Assembly: GCA_018263005.1 (NCBI GenBank)
Contig: JADFDH010000001.1
Span: forward strand, 372,001 to 436,000
Length of the DNA stretch: 64,000 nucleotides
Reading direction: 5' to 3'
From: Methanobacterium sp.
GTDB taxonomy: Archaea > Methanobacteriota > Methanobacteria > Methanobacteriales > Methanobacteriaceae
The first letter of the stretch is position 1, and every line of letters begins with the position of its first letter. The notes under the pieces are model-generated. The model saw only the letters and a program-made list of their open reading frames with translations. It made no database searches and had not been told where the DNA came from. Shown piece after piece: positions 35,414 to 43,620 of the stretch. Position numbers and translations under genes: made by a program.

Positions 35414-36577
35414 ATGGATATTTATTATATTCCTTTAAGCGCAGTGATTATAGCTATTATAGCCTGTTTATATGCCAGTTACTCGGATATTAAGAGGGGT
35501 ATAATACCCAATAAACTTACTTTTCCATTAATTGGGTTGGGTTTAGTTTTAAATTTAGTATATGCGATATTAACCGGTAATTTATTGTTTGTTATAAGTG
35601 CTGTGGTTATCACTGCGGTAATATTCGTTCTGGGTTATCTCTTCTGGAAGATGGGTGCTTGGGCAGGGGGAGATGTTAAGTTATTCACAGCACTGGCTGC
35701 TTTACTGGCTATTTATCCGCCATTATTCAATTATAGTATCTTAAATTATCAGATGCCTGTTTATGGATATTATCCTTTTCCTTTCACACTGATAATTAAC
35801 AGTATCCTTTCCATGTTGCCTTTCCTGCTGATATATGTAATATATATAGCAATAAAATTTAAACCACACCTTTTAAAGGAGCTAATTGCTCCTGTGAGAA
35901 ATTATAAGAAAAATTTTCTAATGACACTGGTTATTAGTTCAGCAGCATATATAACACTATTCATAACACCTTATATTCCCTTCCAAAATATTTTAATCAG
36001 CTTAATATTAATATTCATTTTTTCACTAATAATAAATAAGCTACCTCTGATTGTAAAGTCTGTATTGGTGGCTATAATAACCTTCATAGCATTATATCAG
36101 AATTTACTTGTAACTCTAACCGGAATAATTATATTATTCATTATATTGATACTAACAGAGATTATAAGGGCACTGCTTACCAAGGTTAATAAAGAGGCTC
36201 TTCAGGATGATTATAAAATTGATGATCTAAAGGAGGGGATGATACCGGCTTATTCTCTTTATCAAATGGATGATGAGGTTTACTATGATGATAAAGGTAT
36301 ATTCCAGAAAATCAGATTAGCATTAACTTCAGGTGATATTTCCATTATTAACGCACCTAAAGGCAAACAATTAATTAGTATCCTGGCCGCTGGTCTAAAG
36401 AAAGAGGATATTGAATTATTAAAGAAACTTTCACATGAAGATAAGATACCTGAAACTTTTAAGGTAAAAAAGGGTGTTCCATTCGCCCCTTCCATATTGA
36501 TAGGCCTTCTGATATCTTTATTCATTGGAGATCTGGCTATAATATTTTTAAATGTTTTAAACTGGTTGTTATACTAA
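35414..36577 (+). CDS. Prepilin/preflagellin peptidase (A24 family) with a long C-terminal extension
   Basis: 387 residues. N-terminal helix, then YASYSDIKRGIIPNKLTFPL, which carries the first catalytic Asp, and KMGAWAGGDVKLFTALAALL with the second (GGDVK), both canonical for aspartic prepilin peptidases. Eight or more helices follow. The last 110 residues form a soluble-looking domain (DDYKIDDLKEGMIPAYSLYQ, then YYDDKGIFQKIRLAL) and a final helix. The archaeal EppA-like enzymes cut class III signal peptides. A pilin gene follows 45 bases later. Confidence 0.92.
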   Translation: MDIYYIPLSAVIIAIIACLYASYSDIKRGIIPNKLTFPLIGLGLVLNLVYAILTGNLLFVISAVVITAVIFVLGYLFWKMGAWAGGDVKLFTALAALLAIYPPLFNYSILNYQMPVYGYYPFPFTLIINSILSMLPFLLIYVIYIAIKFKPHLLKELIAPVRNYKKNFLMTLVISSAAYITLFITPYIPFQNILISLILIFIFSLIINKLPLIVKSVLVAIITFIALYQNLLVTLTGIIILFIILILTEIIRALLTKVNKEALQDDYKIDDLKEGMIPAYSLYQMDDEVYYDDKGIFQKIRLALTSGDISIINAPKGKQLISILAAGLKKEDIELLKKLSHEDKIPETFKVKKGVPFAPSILIGLLISLFIGDLAIIFLNVLNWLLY

Positions 36578-36583
36578 ATATTT

Positions 36584-36603
36584 ATATGGTTAAAAAACCA
36601 TAT
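36584..36603. promoter_or_regulatory. Perfect inverted repeat between peptidase and pilin genes
   Basis: ATATGGTT and AACCATAT, eight paired bases around a four-base AAAA loop, lie seven bases after the peptidase stop codon and 20 bases before the pilin start codon. It could form an mRNA hairpin or be an operator. A T-tract (TATTTT) follows, so a weak attenuator is also possible. Confidence 0.5.
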
Positions 36604-36622
36604 TTTAACTGAAGTGAGTATG

Positions 36623-37072
36623 ATGGACAGTAAAGGTCAGGTATCTGCGGAATATATATTTTTAATACTAGTTTTCCTGATTATATTAACTACCGTTACG
36701 GTGCCCTTTGCTGGAAATGCCATCAGTTCCAGTCAAAACGTTTCTATAACCTCGGATGCTAATACGGCATTATCAACCATAGTGAATGCTGTAAATGTTG
36801 TTTATTCTAACGGACCCGGTGCTAAAAGAACAGTAAATGTTTATTTCCCCCAGAATTCTAATCTGGTTTACAATAATAAAGTACTCAGTCTTAACCTGGT
36901 GAGCATACCGGTTAATGCCAGTGATCCTGGAGTTCTTAAACCTAATGTAAATTCAACAGTACCATATGCTTTGAATATCCTTCCTTCTGGTGGTTCAGTT
37001 ACTAAAGGATGGCATAATGTGGTCATTACCTGGGCAGTTGGCAGTTCAGCCATAACAGTGACTATCAGTTAA
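36623..37072 (+). CDS. Pilin-like protein with class III signal peptide
   Basis: About 149 residues from the ATG at 36623. The leader MDSKGQ is followed by VSAEYIFLILVFLIILTTVT, the QxSxExxxL pattern of archaeal class III signal peptides, with cleavage expected before the Gln. The outer part is Asn/Val/Ser-rich (NAVNVVYSNGPGAKRTVNVY) and should be beta-rich. GTGA lies ahead of the start. It directly follows the prepilin peptidase gene that probably processes it, and shares its leader style with five other genes at 42138-47370. Confidence 0.87.
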   Translation: MDSKGQVSAEYIFLILVFLIILTTVTVPFAGNAISSSQNVSITSDANTALSTIVNAVNVVYSNGPGAKRTVNVYFPQNSNLVYNNKVLSLNLVSIPVNASDPGVLKPNVNSTVPYALNILPSGGSVTKGWHNVVITWAVGSSAITVTIS

Positions 37073-37138
37073 ACAACTGCTGATTCAGTTTAAATTAAAT
37101 ATTTCAAATATTAATTCTTTTAAATTAAATAAATAATA

Positions 37139-38158
37139 ATGGTATTTAATCTTAAATCCGATACCATTGTAAATTGTTTTTTTAAACCAATCAATTTATA
37201 TCATAGTATTTCATTATTAAAAGATAAGAATAAACGGGAGATTTTTAAATTGGATATTTTCGCCAGATTCGGAGAGCTGATCCTCAAATTGTTTTCATTT
37301 ATGGGAATGGTAATTTTAGCCATCCCCAAAATCCCCCAGAAAATAAGAAACATCAACACCAGTAAATTACGGGAAAAAATTGACACAGAAAATGTTAAAG
37401 AAAATATATCCAAGCTAAAAAGTGAAGTGGGGAATGTTAAAGAAGAATATTCTGGTAATGAGAATATATCTCAACCTTCAACACCTACAGCACCTATAAA
37501 ATCTGGAGAGGTTGATTCAAGTCAGAAAACCAGTGATTCTGAAGTTATATATATCTCTGGTATGTATACTTCAGAGGAGAAGGAGAGAACAGTCTTGAAT
37601 CTTCAGATAGCATCGGCATTTTTCATAGTATTATCCATTCTGATTGTTTTCAATTTCCTTAATCTTATTATTTATTTAGCCCTGGGTGGCATTACCGCTG
37701 CTTTTGTTATTTACATGTTATTCTACCGGGTAAAAAAGATGTATCCAAAGGATTTCAATGCATATAGGGATTTCTTTTTGATGTACCTGGCGGTGGGCAT
37801 AATAATCATCCTGATAAGTGGTAATTCTAGTTTGATAATGGCTTTTTCCTTCCAAACATTACCTTCACTGTCCATACTTATCTATGCTATGATGGCTGTG
37901 GCTGCAGTATTCCTAATATTCAGAATCAGATACCATCGGAATTTCACCTATGGCGTTGTTTGGGAAGCTGGTAAAAAAACAGCCCATGTAAAAGTAGAAT
38001 ATGATATCAGATCCAATGTAAAACCAGACCTGTACCTGGTTAAAAACAATATGGACGCAATGGAAGGAGACAGTGTTAAACTAAAAATTGAAGAAAAAAT
38101 AATAAGCACTGGAGGAAATAAGCCTCTGGAAATAATTGAAGTATATAAGAAAATTTAA
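37139..38158 (+). CDS. Multi-pass membrane protein, DUF2101-like
   Basis: 339 residues. Two helices near the N-terminus (ELILKLFSFMGMVILAIP), a charged coiled stretch (KLREKIDTENVKENISKLKS), a low-complexity Ser/Thr/Pro linker, EVIYISGMYTSEEKERTVLN, then four or five helices and a basic C-terminal beta domain (AHVKVEYDIRSNVKPDLYLV). This layout fits my memory of the methanogen DUF2101 family. Placement 66 bases after a pilin and the prepilin peptidase suggests an assembly platform or accessory role; unproven. Confidence 0.72.
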   Translation: MVFNLKSDTIVNCFFKPINLYHSISLLKDKNKREIFKLDIFARFGELILKLFSFMGMVILAIPKIPQKIRNINTSKLREKIDTENVKENISKLKSEVGNVKEEYSGNENISQPSTPTAPIKSGEVDSSQKTSDSEVIYISGMYTSEEKERTVLNLQIASAFFIVLSILIVFNFLNLIIYLALGGITAAFVIYMLFYRVKKMYPKDFNAYRDFFLMYLAVGIIIILISGNSSLIMAFSFQTLPSLSILIYAMMAVAAVFLIFRIRYHRNFTYGVVWEAGKKTAHVKVEYDIRSNVKPDLYLVKNNMDAMEGDSVKLKIEEKIISTGGNKPLEIIEVYKKI

Positions 38159-38211
38159 TATTTACTACTTCTATAATCAGATTTCAAATTAAACAGTTTC
38201 AGAGTATTTTT

Positions 38212-38976
38212 ATGAGTTTGAAGAATTTAGATAACATAAACCCTAATCATCCCAGATATGAGTCTTTGAAGTTAAGATATGTGATGGTAGAAGCGTATAA
38301 GGCTGGTATTCTGGCAGATTCTGGTTTAATAGCCCATGGGAGAGGAGAGGCTTTTGATTACCTTTTAGGTGAGAGAACAACACCAATGGCCAAAAAAGCC
38401 ATGGAAGCTGCGGCGGCTTATTTAGTTCTAGCTCAAAACCCAGTAATATCCGTTAATGGAAATACCGCGGCACTGGTACCTGAAGAAATAGTGAGTTTAG
38501 CAGCTGTAATGGGAGCGAAACTGGAGATAAACCTGTTTTACAGAACACCAGGGAGAGTTAAAGCTATTTATAAAGTTTTAAAGGATGCAGGAGCAGATGA
38601 AGTTCTTGGTTTGGAGGAAAACCCAGAGAAAATACCCGGACTCGAAAGTCCACGCTCCAGAGCTAGCAGAGAGGGTGTTTATAGTTCAGATGTAGTTTTA
38701 GTCCCTTTAGAGGATGGCGACCGTGCTGAAGCATTGATTTTACAGGATAAAAAGGTTTTAACAGTAGATCTGAATCCATTATCCCGAACATCAAAAACAG
38801 CTACAGTAACTATTGTGGATAATCTAGTAAGGGCCATACCCTGTTTGGAGAAGGAAGTTATCCGGCTTCAAAAAGAGGATAAAATCCAGTTAAAGAGGAT
38901 TATAGATAATTTTCATAATGAACAGAATCTAAAGGAAACTTTAGATATGTTGGTCCGGAATTATATGAAACCATAA
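38212..38976 (+). CDS. 4-phosphopantoate--beta-alanine ligase (archaeal phosphopantothenate synthetase)
   Basis: 254 residues, the normal family length. It condenses 4-phosphopantoate with beta-alanine using ATP in archaeal coenzyme A synthesis, replacing PanC/PanK. Distinctive stretches are HPRYESLKLRYVMVEAYKAG, AHGRGEAFDYLLGERTTPMA, VNGNTAALVPEEIVSLA, MGAKLEINLFYRTPGRVKAI and LTVDLNPLSRTSKTATVTIV. The last contains the phosphate-binding Ser/Arg region. Likely starts a small plus-strand group with the UPF0200 and UPF0201 genes. Confidence 0.92.
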   Translation: MSLKNLDNINPNHPRYESLKLRYVMVEAYKAGILADSGLIAHGRGEAFDYLLGERTTPMAKKAMEAAAAYLVLAQNPVISVNGNTAALVPEEIVSLAAVMGAKLEINLFYRTPGRVKAIYKVLKDAGADEVLGLEENPEKIPGLESPRSRASREGVYSSDVVLVPLEDGDRAEALILQDKKVLTVDLNPLSRTSKTATVTIVDNLVRAIPCLEKEVIRLQKEDKIQLKRIIDNFHNEQNLKETLDMLVRNYMKP

Positions 38977-39066
38977 AATAAGATCAAATTACTGCTAACT
39001 AAATTATAATAGTAATAATACAACTTCAAAAAAAGGGATAATATTTTGCTAATGAGGGAATGATCC

Positions 39067-39651
39067 ATGAAAGTATTGGGAGTAACAGGAATGCCCGGTT
39101 CTGGGAAAGGAATAGTAGCTGGGGTGGCTAGAAATTTAGGTTTTACAGTAATCAGAATGGGGGATGTTATTAGAGAAGAATCAGAAAAAAGACAAGCACC
39201 TATTGGGGAGACAGCTGTCCGTCTAAGAAAAGAATATGGTGATTTTATAGTGGCAGATAGATGTATGGAGAAGATAAAATCACTGGAAAGAATAAATGAA
39301 TCAAAATATGATAATGATTCAAAAGGCAAAAGTAAATCCGGATTGTATATAATTGAGGGCATTAGAAGTACTTATGAAGTACAGATCTTTAGAGATAATT
39401 TCCCGAATTTTAAAGTAATATCCATAAATTCAACTCCGGCAACAAGATTCAAAAGATTGAAAAATAGGCAACGTTCAGATGATTCAAATCTAAAAACAGA
39501 TTTTGAAAAAAGAGATAAAAGGGAGCTTAAATTTGGAATTGGGGAGGTTATAGCCACATCAGATTACATGGTGATTAATGAAAGCAGTAAAAAGAGATTA
39601 AAAAACATAATAAGGAGTATACTCACAAATGAAATGTCAAATCAAAGTTAA
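39067..39651 (+). CDS. UPF0200 family nucleotide kinase-like protein
   Basis: 194 residues. The Walker A motif is LGVTGMPGSGKGIVAGVA at the start, and GFTVIRMGDVIREE follows as in adenylate or dephospho-CoA kinase-like enzymes. LYIIEGIRSTYEVQIFRDNF carries the likely Walker B, and RFKRLKNRQRSDDSN the lid. The substrate is unknown. The gene overlaps the UPF0201 gene by 23 bases, a pair that is usually adjacent in methanogens. It comes soon after a coenzyme A pathway gene, but archaeal dephospho-CoA kinase belongs to another family. Confidence 0.86.
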   Translation: MKVLGVTGMPGSGKGIVAGVARNLGFTVIRMGDVIREESEKRQAPIGETAVRLRKEYGDFIVADRCMEKIKSLERINESKYDNDSKGKSKSGLYIIEGIRSTYEVQIFRDNFPNFKVISINSTPATRFKRLKNRQRSDDSNLKTDFEKRDKRELKFGIGEVIATSDYMVINESSKKRLKNIIRSILTNEMSNQS

Positions 39652-40009
39652 AACTTCTTTAAATCCAACTGAAGACGTAGATAAGGTTATAAAGTCTCTT
39701 ATCAATGTTTTTGACTGTGACCAGTTGGAGATCAGTGAAGATTATATCCTAGCTACAGGGAATGAAAATTCACTTTTAAAGTTTAAAGATGAGCTGGAGA
39801 AGAAAAGAATCAGAAACACAGTCCATCAGATACTTATCAGAGGAGCCCATGATCAGGTAATATTCTTTAAACTCAACAAACAAGCAGCATATGCGGGTGT
39901 TATTAATTTCACCGATGAAAAACTATCCCCACTAGGTGAAATTGATGTAAAAATAGAAACCGAAAATGTGGAACAATTCATCAACTGGTTGGCACCACAA
40001 CAGAAGTGA
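39629..40009 (+). CDS. UPF0201 family protein
   Basis: 126 residues. CQIKVKTSLNPTEDVDKVIK at the start, IRNTVHQILIRGAHDQVIFF in the middle, INFTDEKLSPLGEIDVKIET and QFINWLAPQ at the end are features of the UPF0201 proteins (RNA-binding-like small archaeal proteins of the RPL5-like fold). It overlaps UPF0200 by 23 bases, implying coupled translation. Biochemical role not established. Confidence 0.86.
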   Translation: MKCQIKVKTSLNPTEDVDKVIKSLINVFDCDQLEISEDYILATGNENSLLKFKDELEKKRIRNTVHQILIRGAHDQVIFFKLNKQAAYAGVINFTDEKLSPLGEIDVKIETENVEQFINWLAPQQK

Positions 40010-40134
40010 TTAAAACTCTAAGCTAACAGGTCTGAAGTGATAATTCTCTAAAACTAACAATTTAAATGCTAATCCTTTAATAACCGGTCAAAAATGACAT
40101 TTTAATATAAAAAAGAGTTATTTTATATTTATAA

Positions 40135-40815
40135 TTACTTATCTTCTAAAACAGCCTTTTTAATGGTGATATGACCACTATCTTTATGCCAATGCTTCTC
40201 AATTTCTTGGATATTAATTCTCTTCCCGAAAAGGGGGCAATCTAAAACCAATGTTTCTGCTTCACCACCCTCAAAGGCTAGGTGAATTCCGTGTTTTTCC
40301 CGGATAGATATAAGGTCATTTAATACCTCTCTATTTATTTCCTTACCCAGCCAGGAATCATCCAAGCCTTCTGCTGATACACTCACTAATATTATCTGGA
40401 AACCTAAATCTAAGAGCTCTTCCATGTATTTTTGGGGGTTAACATGCCACAGGGGGGCTATAGATTCAAGGGAAACCTCATTACAAATTCTATCCACCCT
40501 GGATTTCTGGTAACTCGATGCCAGAGCACCGGAGAATATGCCATTCACTCCCTCATTTTTTAGATCTTTTAAAACATTTCTAAGATCATCTAATTCCTTC
40601 TCTTTCATTCCTGGAGTGTTTTTTTGTATTAAGGGAATGCCCATGGCCTCAGCTGAAAGCTTAGTTAGATTTATATTGCTGGTATGGAACATATAAGACT
40701 CAGGATTATTTGATATCATAGATATCAGATATTCCACATCCCATCCGCTCTCAATGGCTTTGTAAATAGCCATTGTACTGTCTTTACCTCCGGAAAACAG
40801 AACAGCAGCTTTCAT
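40135..40815 (-). CDS. dph6: Diphthine--ammonia ligase-type ATP pyrophosphatase
   Basis: 226 residues. The PP-loop AVLFSGGKDSTMAIYKAIES starts the protein, and the diagnostic Dph6 motif AFEGGEAETLVLDCPLF lies near residue 185. LVSVSAEGLDDSWLGKEI is another family block. Dph6 amidates diphthine on elongation factor 2 in the last step of diphthamide formation. It is the last gene of a minus-strand group that begins with pilin-like genes, starting seven bases after the preceding stop. Confidence 0.88.
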   Translation of the reverse strand: MKAAVLFSGGKDSTMAIYKAIESGWDVEYLISMISNNPESYMFHTSNINLTKLSAEAMGIPLIQKNTPGMKEKELDDLRNVLKDLKNEGVNGIFSGALASSYQKSRVDRICNEVSLESIAPLWHVNPQKYMEELLDLGFQIILVSVSAEGLDDSWLGKEINREVLNDLISIREKHGIHLAFEGGEAETLVLDCPLFGKRINIQEIEKHWHKDSGHITIKKAVLEDK

Positions 40816-40822
40816 TTTTATT

Positions 40823-41626
40823 TTATTCCTTTTTATTCATCTTACCCCGGATTTTACTTACCAATTGGGATATGCTATCAATGAATAAACCTAGTAATCC
40901 CACCAGCATCCCAATAATTCCGCAGAATATAATTAAACTGGTCTTATCAGGGAGGTTTTTCTTAAAAGAGGCTATCTGATCCTCTACTGGCCCGGTTATA
41001 TTGGCGATAACCACTTCATTCTGTGGTAGTTGGGTGGAAACCGAATCAACCTGGGATGGTTCCACGGTTATTGATAATTCTGCTATATTAGATAAAACTT
41101 CTATACCGGCTGCCATGTTTAACCATTTTTCCACGTTCTTAGCTAAAATCATTGGATTGTTATCTTTATTCAAGTTAATGATCAAAGTATCATTGGAGAT
41201 CACATCCACTGACTTAACATCAGAATCTACTACAGGTATGCTTTTTTGAATGGTATTAGACCAATCAGACATATTAAATTCAGTGGTTCTTACAGTAATC
41301 TTGTTACACTGAACATCCTTTACTCCGTTTATCTTTTTAGTGTTCTGTATAAAAGCCGTAACATCGCTGTCTGTGGACATGTTGATATTTATAATCTCAG
41401 GACCTCCGGTGGTTGAGGTGAAGACTGCACGGGCCATATCAGGGATATCATCATATAATGGGGAGATAAAAAAAGCCCCACCAACTACTCCTACAATAAA
41501 ACCAAGTGATAATACAAAAATAAGATTTCTTTTACCGATTAATGGTGTTAAAAGTGCTGTGGAGAAAACGAACACCATTAAAAAGATGAACAGTACCAAC
41601 ATTATTATTACCAGGAGCATATCCAT
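40823..41626 (-). CDS. Membrane protein with a large outer domain, unknown function
   Basis: About 267 residues; not recognised. Two N-terminal helices (MLLVIIMLVLFIFLMVFVFS; NLIFVLSLGFIVGVVGGAFF), about 150 residues of soluble domain probably outside the cell, with two repeated alpha-beta units (FIQNTKKINGVKDVQCNKIT; IQKSIPVVDSDVKSVDVISN), and a C-terminal helix (LIIFCGIIGMLVGLLGLFID) with a basic tail. GAGATGAG sits before the ATG at 41626. It lies between the PepSY-like gene (69 bases) and dph6 (seven bases) in the minus-strand group, so a part in the pilin-like system is possible. Confidence 0.72.
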   Translation of the reverse strand: MDMLLVIIMLVLFIFLMVFVFSTALLTPLIGKRNLIFVLSLGFIVGVVGGAFFISPLYDDIPDMARAVFTSTTGGPEIININMSTDSDVTAFIQNTKKINGVKDVQCNKITVRTTEFNMSDWSNTIQKSIPVVDSDVKSVDVISNDTLIINLNKDNNPMILAKNVEKWLNMAAGIEVLSNIAELSITVEPSQVDSVSTQLPQNEVVIANITGPVEDQIASFKKNLPDKTSLIIFCGIIGMLVGLLGLFIDSISQLVSKIRGKMNKKE

Positions 41627-41695
41627 AATCTCATCTCGCAACGTTTTTTAAGTGTAAAAATTTCATATAAAAATGCAGGATTTCTAGGGGGATCT

Positions 41696-42115
41696 CTAGA
41701 TATCCAGTACTATTACTCCTGTGTTGCCGTCTATATATATGGTTTTGCTAGCGGTATTCTGTTTGGTTAAAGGTACGATCCAAACGTTGTAGTTAGTGTT
41801 GTTCACTATTATTGTACCTTGTAATGGTGTTCCTACCGTGTAACTAGGCCATGCTTGGGTTGCGATTTTTTCAGCTTGTTCTTTGGTTATCTTAAAAGTG
41901 ATGTTGGTATTATTGGTGTTGTTGGATGTGTTTTTATTAGTGGTAAGCTTAGGGAAGGGGATGGGGCTTCCTGGTTGGAATGTCTGATCACTGCTGTTAT
42001 TAGTGGGTGTGCCTGTAAATGGATTTAAGGCATAAATTATGGTGATAATAAAAACAAATCCAATTAATATAAGTCCTTTTTTCTCCCAGTTATCTGGTAA
42101 GGGTGGTAAATTCAT
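41696..42115 (-). CDS. Single-helix membrane protein with a PepSY-like outer domain
   Basis: About 139 residues from an ATG at 42115, preceded by TTAGGTG. One helix (KKGLILIGFVFIITIIYAL), an Asn/Thr/Ser-rich spacer (TTNKNTSNNTNNTN), and a C-terminal domain ITKEQAEKIATQAWPSYTVG, then YIDGNTGVIVLDI, resembling PepSY domains thought to inhibit peptidases or bind surface partners. 22 bases downstream of a pilin-like gene on the same strand, so it probably belongs to that operon. Confidence 0.72.
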   Translation of the reverse strand: MNLPPLPDNWEKKGLILIGFVFIITIIYALNPFTGTPTNNSSDQTFQPGSPIPFPKLTTNKNTSNNTNNTNITFKITKEQAEKIATQAWPSYTVGTPLQGTIIVNNTNYNVWIVPLTKQNTASKTIYIDGNTGVIVLDI

Positions 42116-42137
42116 AATATACACCTAATTGATTAAA

Positions 42138-42557
42138 CTAATTTTTTGTAATGTTAATGGTTCCATTATTGTTTTTAATGGTATATATAACATTCACCAA
42201 ACCCTGGGGGTCGCTGGTGATATCATAGGTCTGAATACTATAAGGTATTAGTTTAATGGGAATACTCTTACCTTGATATATAACCGTTACATAGTATTGG
42301 GGAGTATTTACCCTGGCAGTCATATTAGGTGAGGGTGGAATGGTAATATTAATAGCATAACCACTGCCATGTATATATACGCTGTTTATGGCTTCAGCTA
42401 TCTTTTCACCTTGCATCCGGGCTTCGCCTAGGCTGGCTGTCTGAGACTTATCGGAGGCGGTGTTAATTACCCCTACGAACATGGTAAAGATTATGAAAAC
42501 TATAAGGGTAATGAATAGTACTTCTACACTTCCCTGGCCTTTGTCATCTAAAACCAA
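42138..42557 (-). CDS. Pilin-like protein with class III signal peptide, TTG start
   Basis: About 139 residues from a TTG at 42557, with AGGTGATATCA as ribosome site; the GTG at 42566 is part of that site. The leader VLDDKGQ precedes GSVEVLFITLIVFIIFTMFV, an archaeal class III QxSxE pattern. The outer domain includes EARMQGEKIAEAINSVYIHG and a beta-rich remainder with INITIPPSPNMTARVNTPQY. It lies between the 347-residue and PepSY-like genes of the minus-strand pilin-like operon. It is the only one of that operon with the strict class III motif. Confidence 0.85.
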   Translation of the reverse strand: MVLDDKGQGSVEVLFITLIVFIIFTMFVGVINTASDKSQTASLGEARMQGEKIAEAINSVYIHGSGYAINITIPPSPNMTARVNTPQYYVTVIYQGKSIPIKLIPYSIQTYDITSDPQGLVNVIYTIKNNNGTINITKN

Positions 42558-42571
42558 TGATATCACCTGAT

Positions 42572-43615
42572 TTAATAACTATTTGCAAGATTGAAGTAAG
42601 TTTTATAGGCATTTGAAAGATAGAATATGGATCCTAAGGGGTCGGTCATTTCATCATTTCCAAACTTAACAGTATAAGTTCCTATTACTGCTGTGAAGTA
42701 TTCACGGTCCACTTTAGATATATCAGATCGTCCGTGGTCTTCTAAGAGAGGGTCACCGATGATGAATGTACTCATTCTAACACCACCAGCCTCAGTGGAG
42801 GTATTTTTACCCTCTAACCTGTCGAAAAAGGATAATCCACTGGGATCTGGGAAATAGAATGGACGTGGGGTTATGGTGCTGGGGTTGTTGGTTCCGTTTA
42901 AACAGTCCCATAGGTGATATATTCTATTGTTAACTTTATCCACATCCACATCGAATTGGAAGTCCGGCCCATACACACTGGAGTATGCATAGTAAGGATA
43001 ATTATAGATTACATTACTACTCCTATATTTGGTGTAAATCCAGATATAAGGATCTTCTAACCCTTCAATAGAAACATAAGTGGATATATCTGGTGTTCTG
43101 AGTTCATAAACCTGGTCACGATCTTTCTGAACGATTTTAATAGGTAATCCACCTTTGATATTAACATAAAATCCATACGGATCTGTCTGGGTGATGTTCA
43201 CATTACTGGTGGTAAATGGTGTGTCGTTATAGCTATCGATTAAAATGTTGTTTATGTAGATATCACGGCCACTTTGACGAGAAACTTCTATGGTGGTGTT
43301 TACGATATGGGAGTTTAGAGCAGCGATTATGTTATTTCTTATGGCATTTTTACTGGTTCCGCTGGCATAAAATGCTTTGTCATCCACCACTTGTCTGCTG
43401 GCATTATAAGCTGAATTTCTGCCTGCATCGGCTGCGCCCTTCTGCATACTGGTGATTATGGTGGTGGCGGAGGTATAAGTTACATCTCCCCCGGTAATTA
43501 GACTACCAATTAAACTTGCTTCGTTGATTATGTTTCCATATGCGATGGCTATGACCACCACGGGGATGATCATCAATAATGATAATGGGGTAAATGCGTA
43601 TCCTTTATCATCCAT
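42572..43615 (-). CDS. Pilin-like surface protein, about 347 residues
   Basis: Start chosen at 43615, where AGTGATA precedes it and the product begins MDDKGYAF; the frame opens at 43633 inside the previous gene. A single helix follows the short leader (TPLSLLMIIPVVVIAIAYG), and all the rest should be outside the cell: RSGRDIYINNILIDSYNDTP, YVSIEGLEDPYIWIYTKYRS, a Tyr-rich NYPYYAYSSVYGPD segment and a C-terminal FYLSNAYKTYFNLANSY. No known family recognised. Leader matches its neighbours, so it is probably processed by the same peptidase or left as an anchor. Confidence 0.77.
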   Translation of the reverse strand: MDDKGYAFTPLSLLMIIPVVVIAIAYGNIINEASLIGSLITGGDVTYTSATTIITSMQKGAADAGRNSAYNASRQVVDDKAFYASGTSKNAIRNNIIAALNSHIVNTTIEVSRQSGRDIYINNILIDSYNDTPFTTSNVNITQTDPYGFYVNIKGGLPIKIVQKDRDQVYELRTPDISTYVSIEGLEDPYIWIYTKYRSSNVIYNYPYYAYSSVYGPDFQFDVDVDKVNNRIYHLWDCLNGTNNPSTITPRPFYFPDPSGLSFFDRLEGKNTSTEAGGVRMSTFIIGDPLLEDHGRSDISKVDREYFTAVIGTYTVKFGNDEMTDPLGSIFYLSNAYKTYFNLANSY

Positions 43616-43620
43616 TTTTA

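Noticed and set aside
38961..39362. 133-residue minus-strand frame near the UPF0200 gene
   Set aside because: Overlaps a well supported Walker A gene on the other strand and is hydrophobic nonsense with poly-Tyr.
40010..40134. Imperfect repeat (CTCTAAGCTAACA and CTCTAAAACTAACA) after the UPF0201 gene
   Set aside because: Short and imperfect in an AT-rich gap; not distinguishable from chance.
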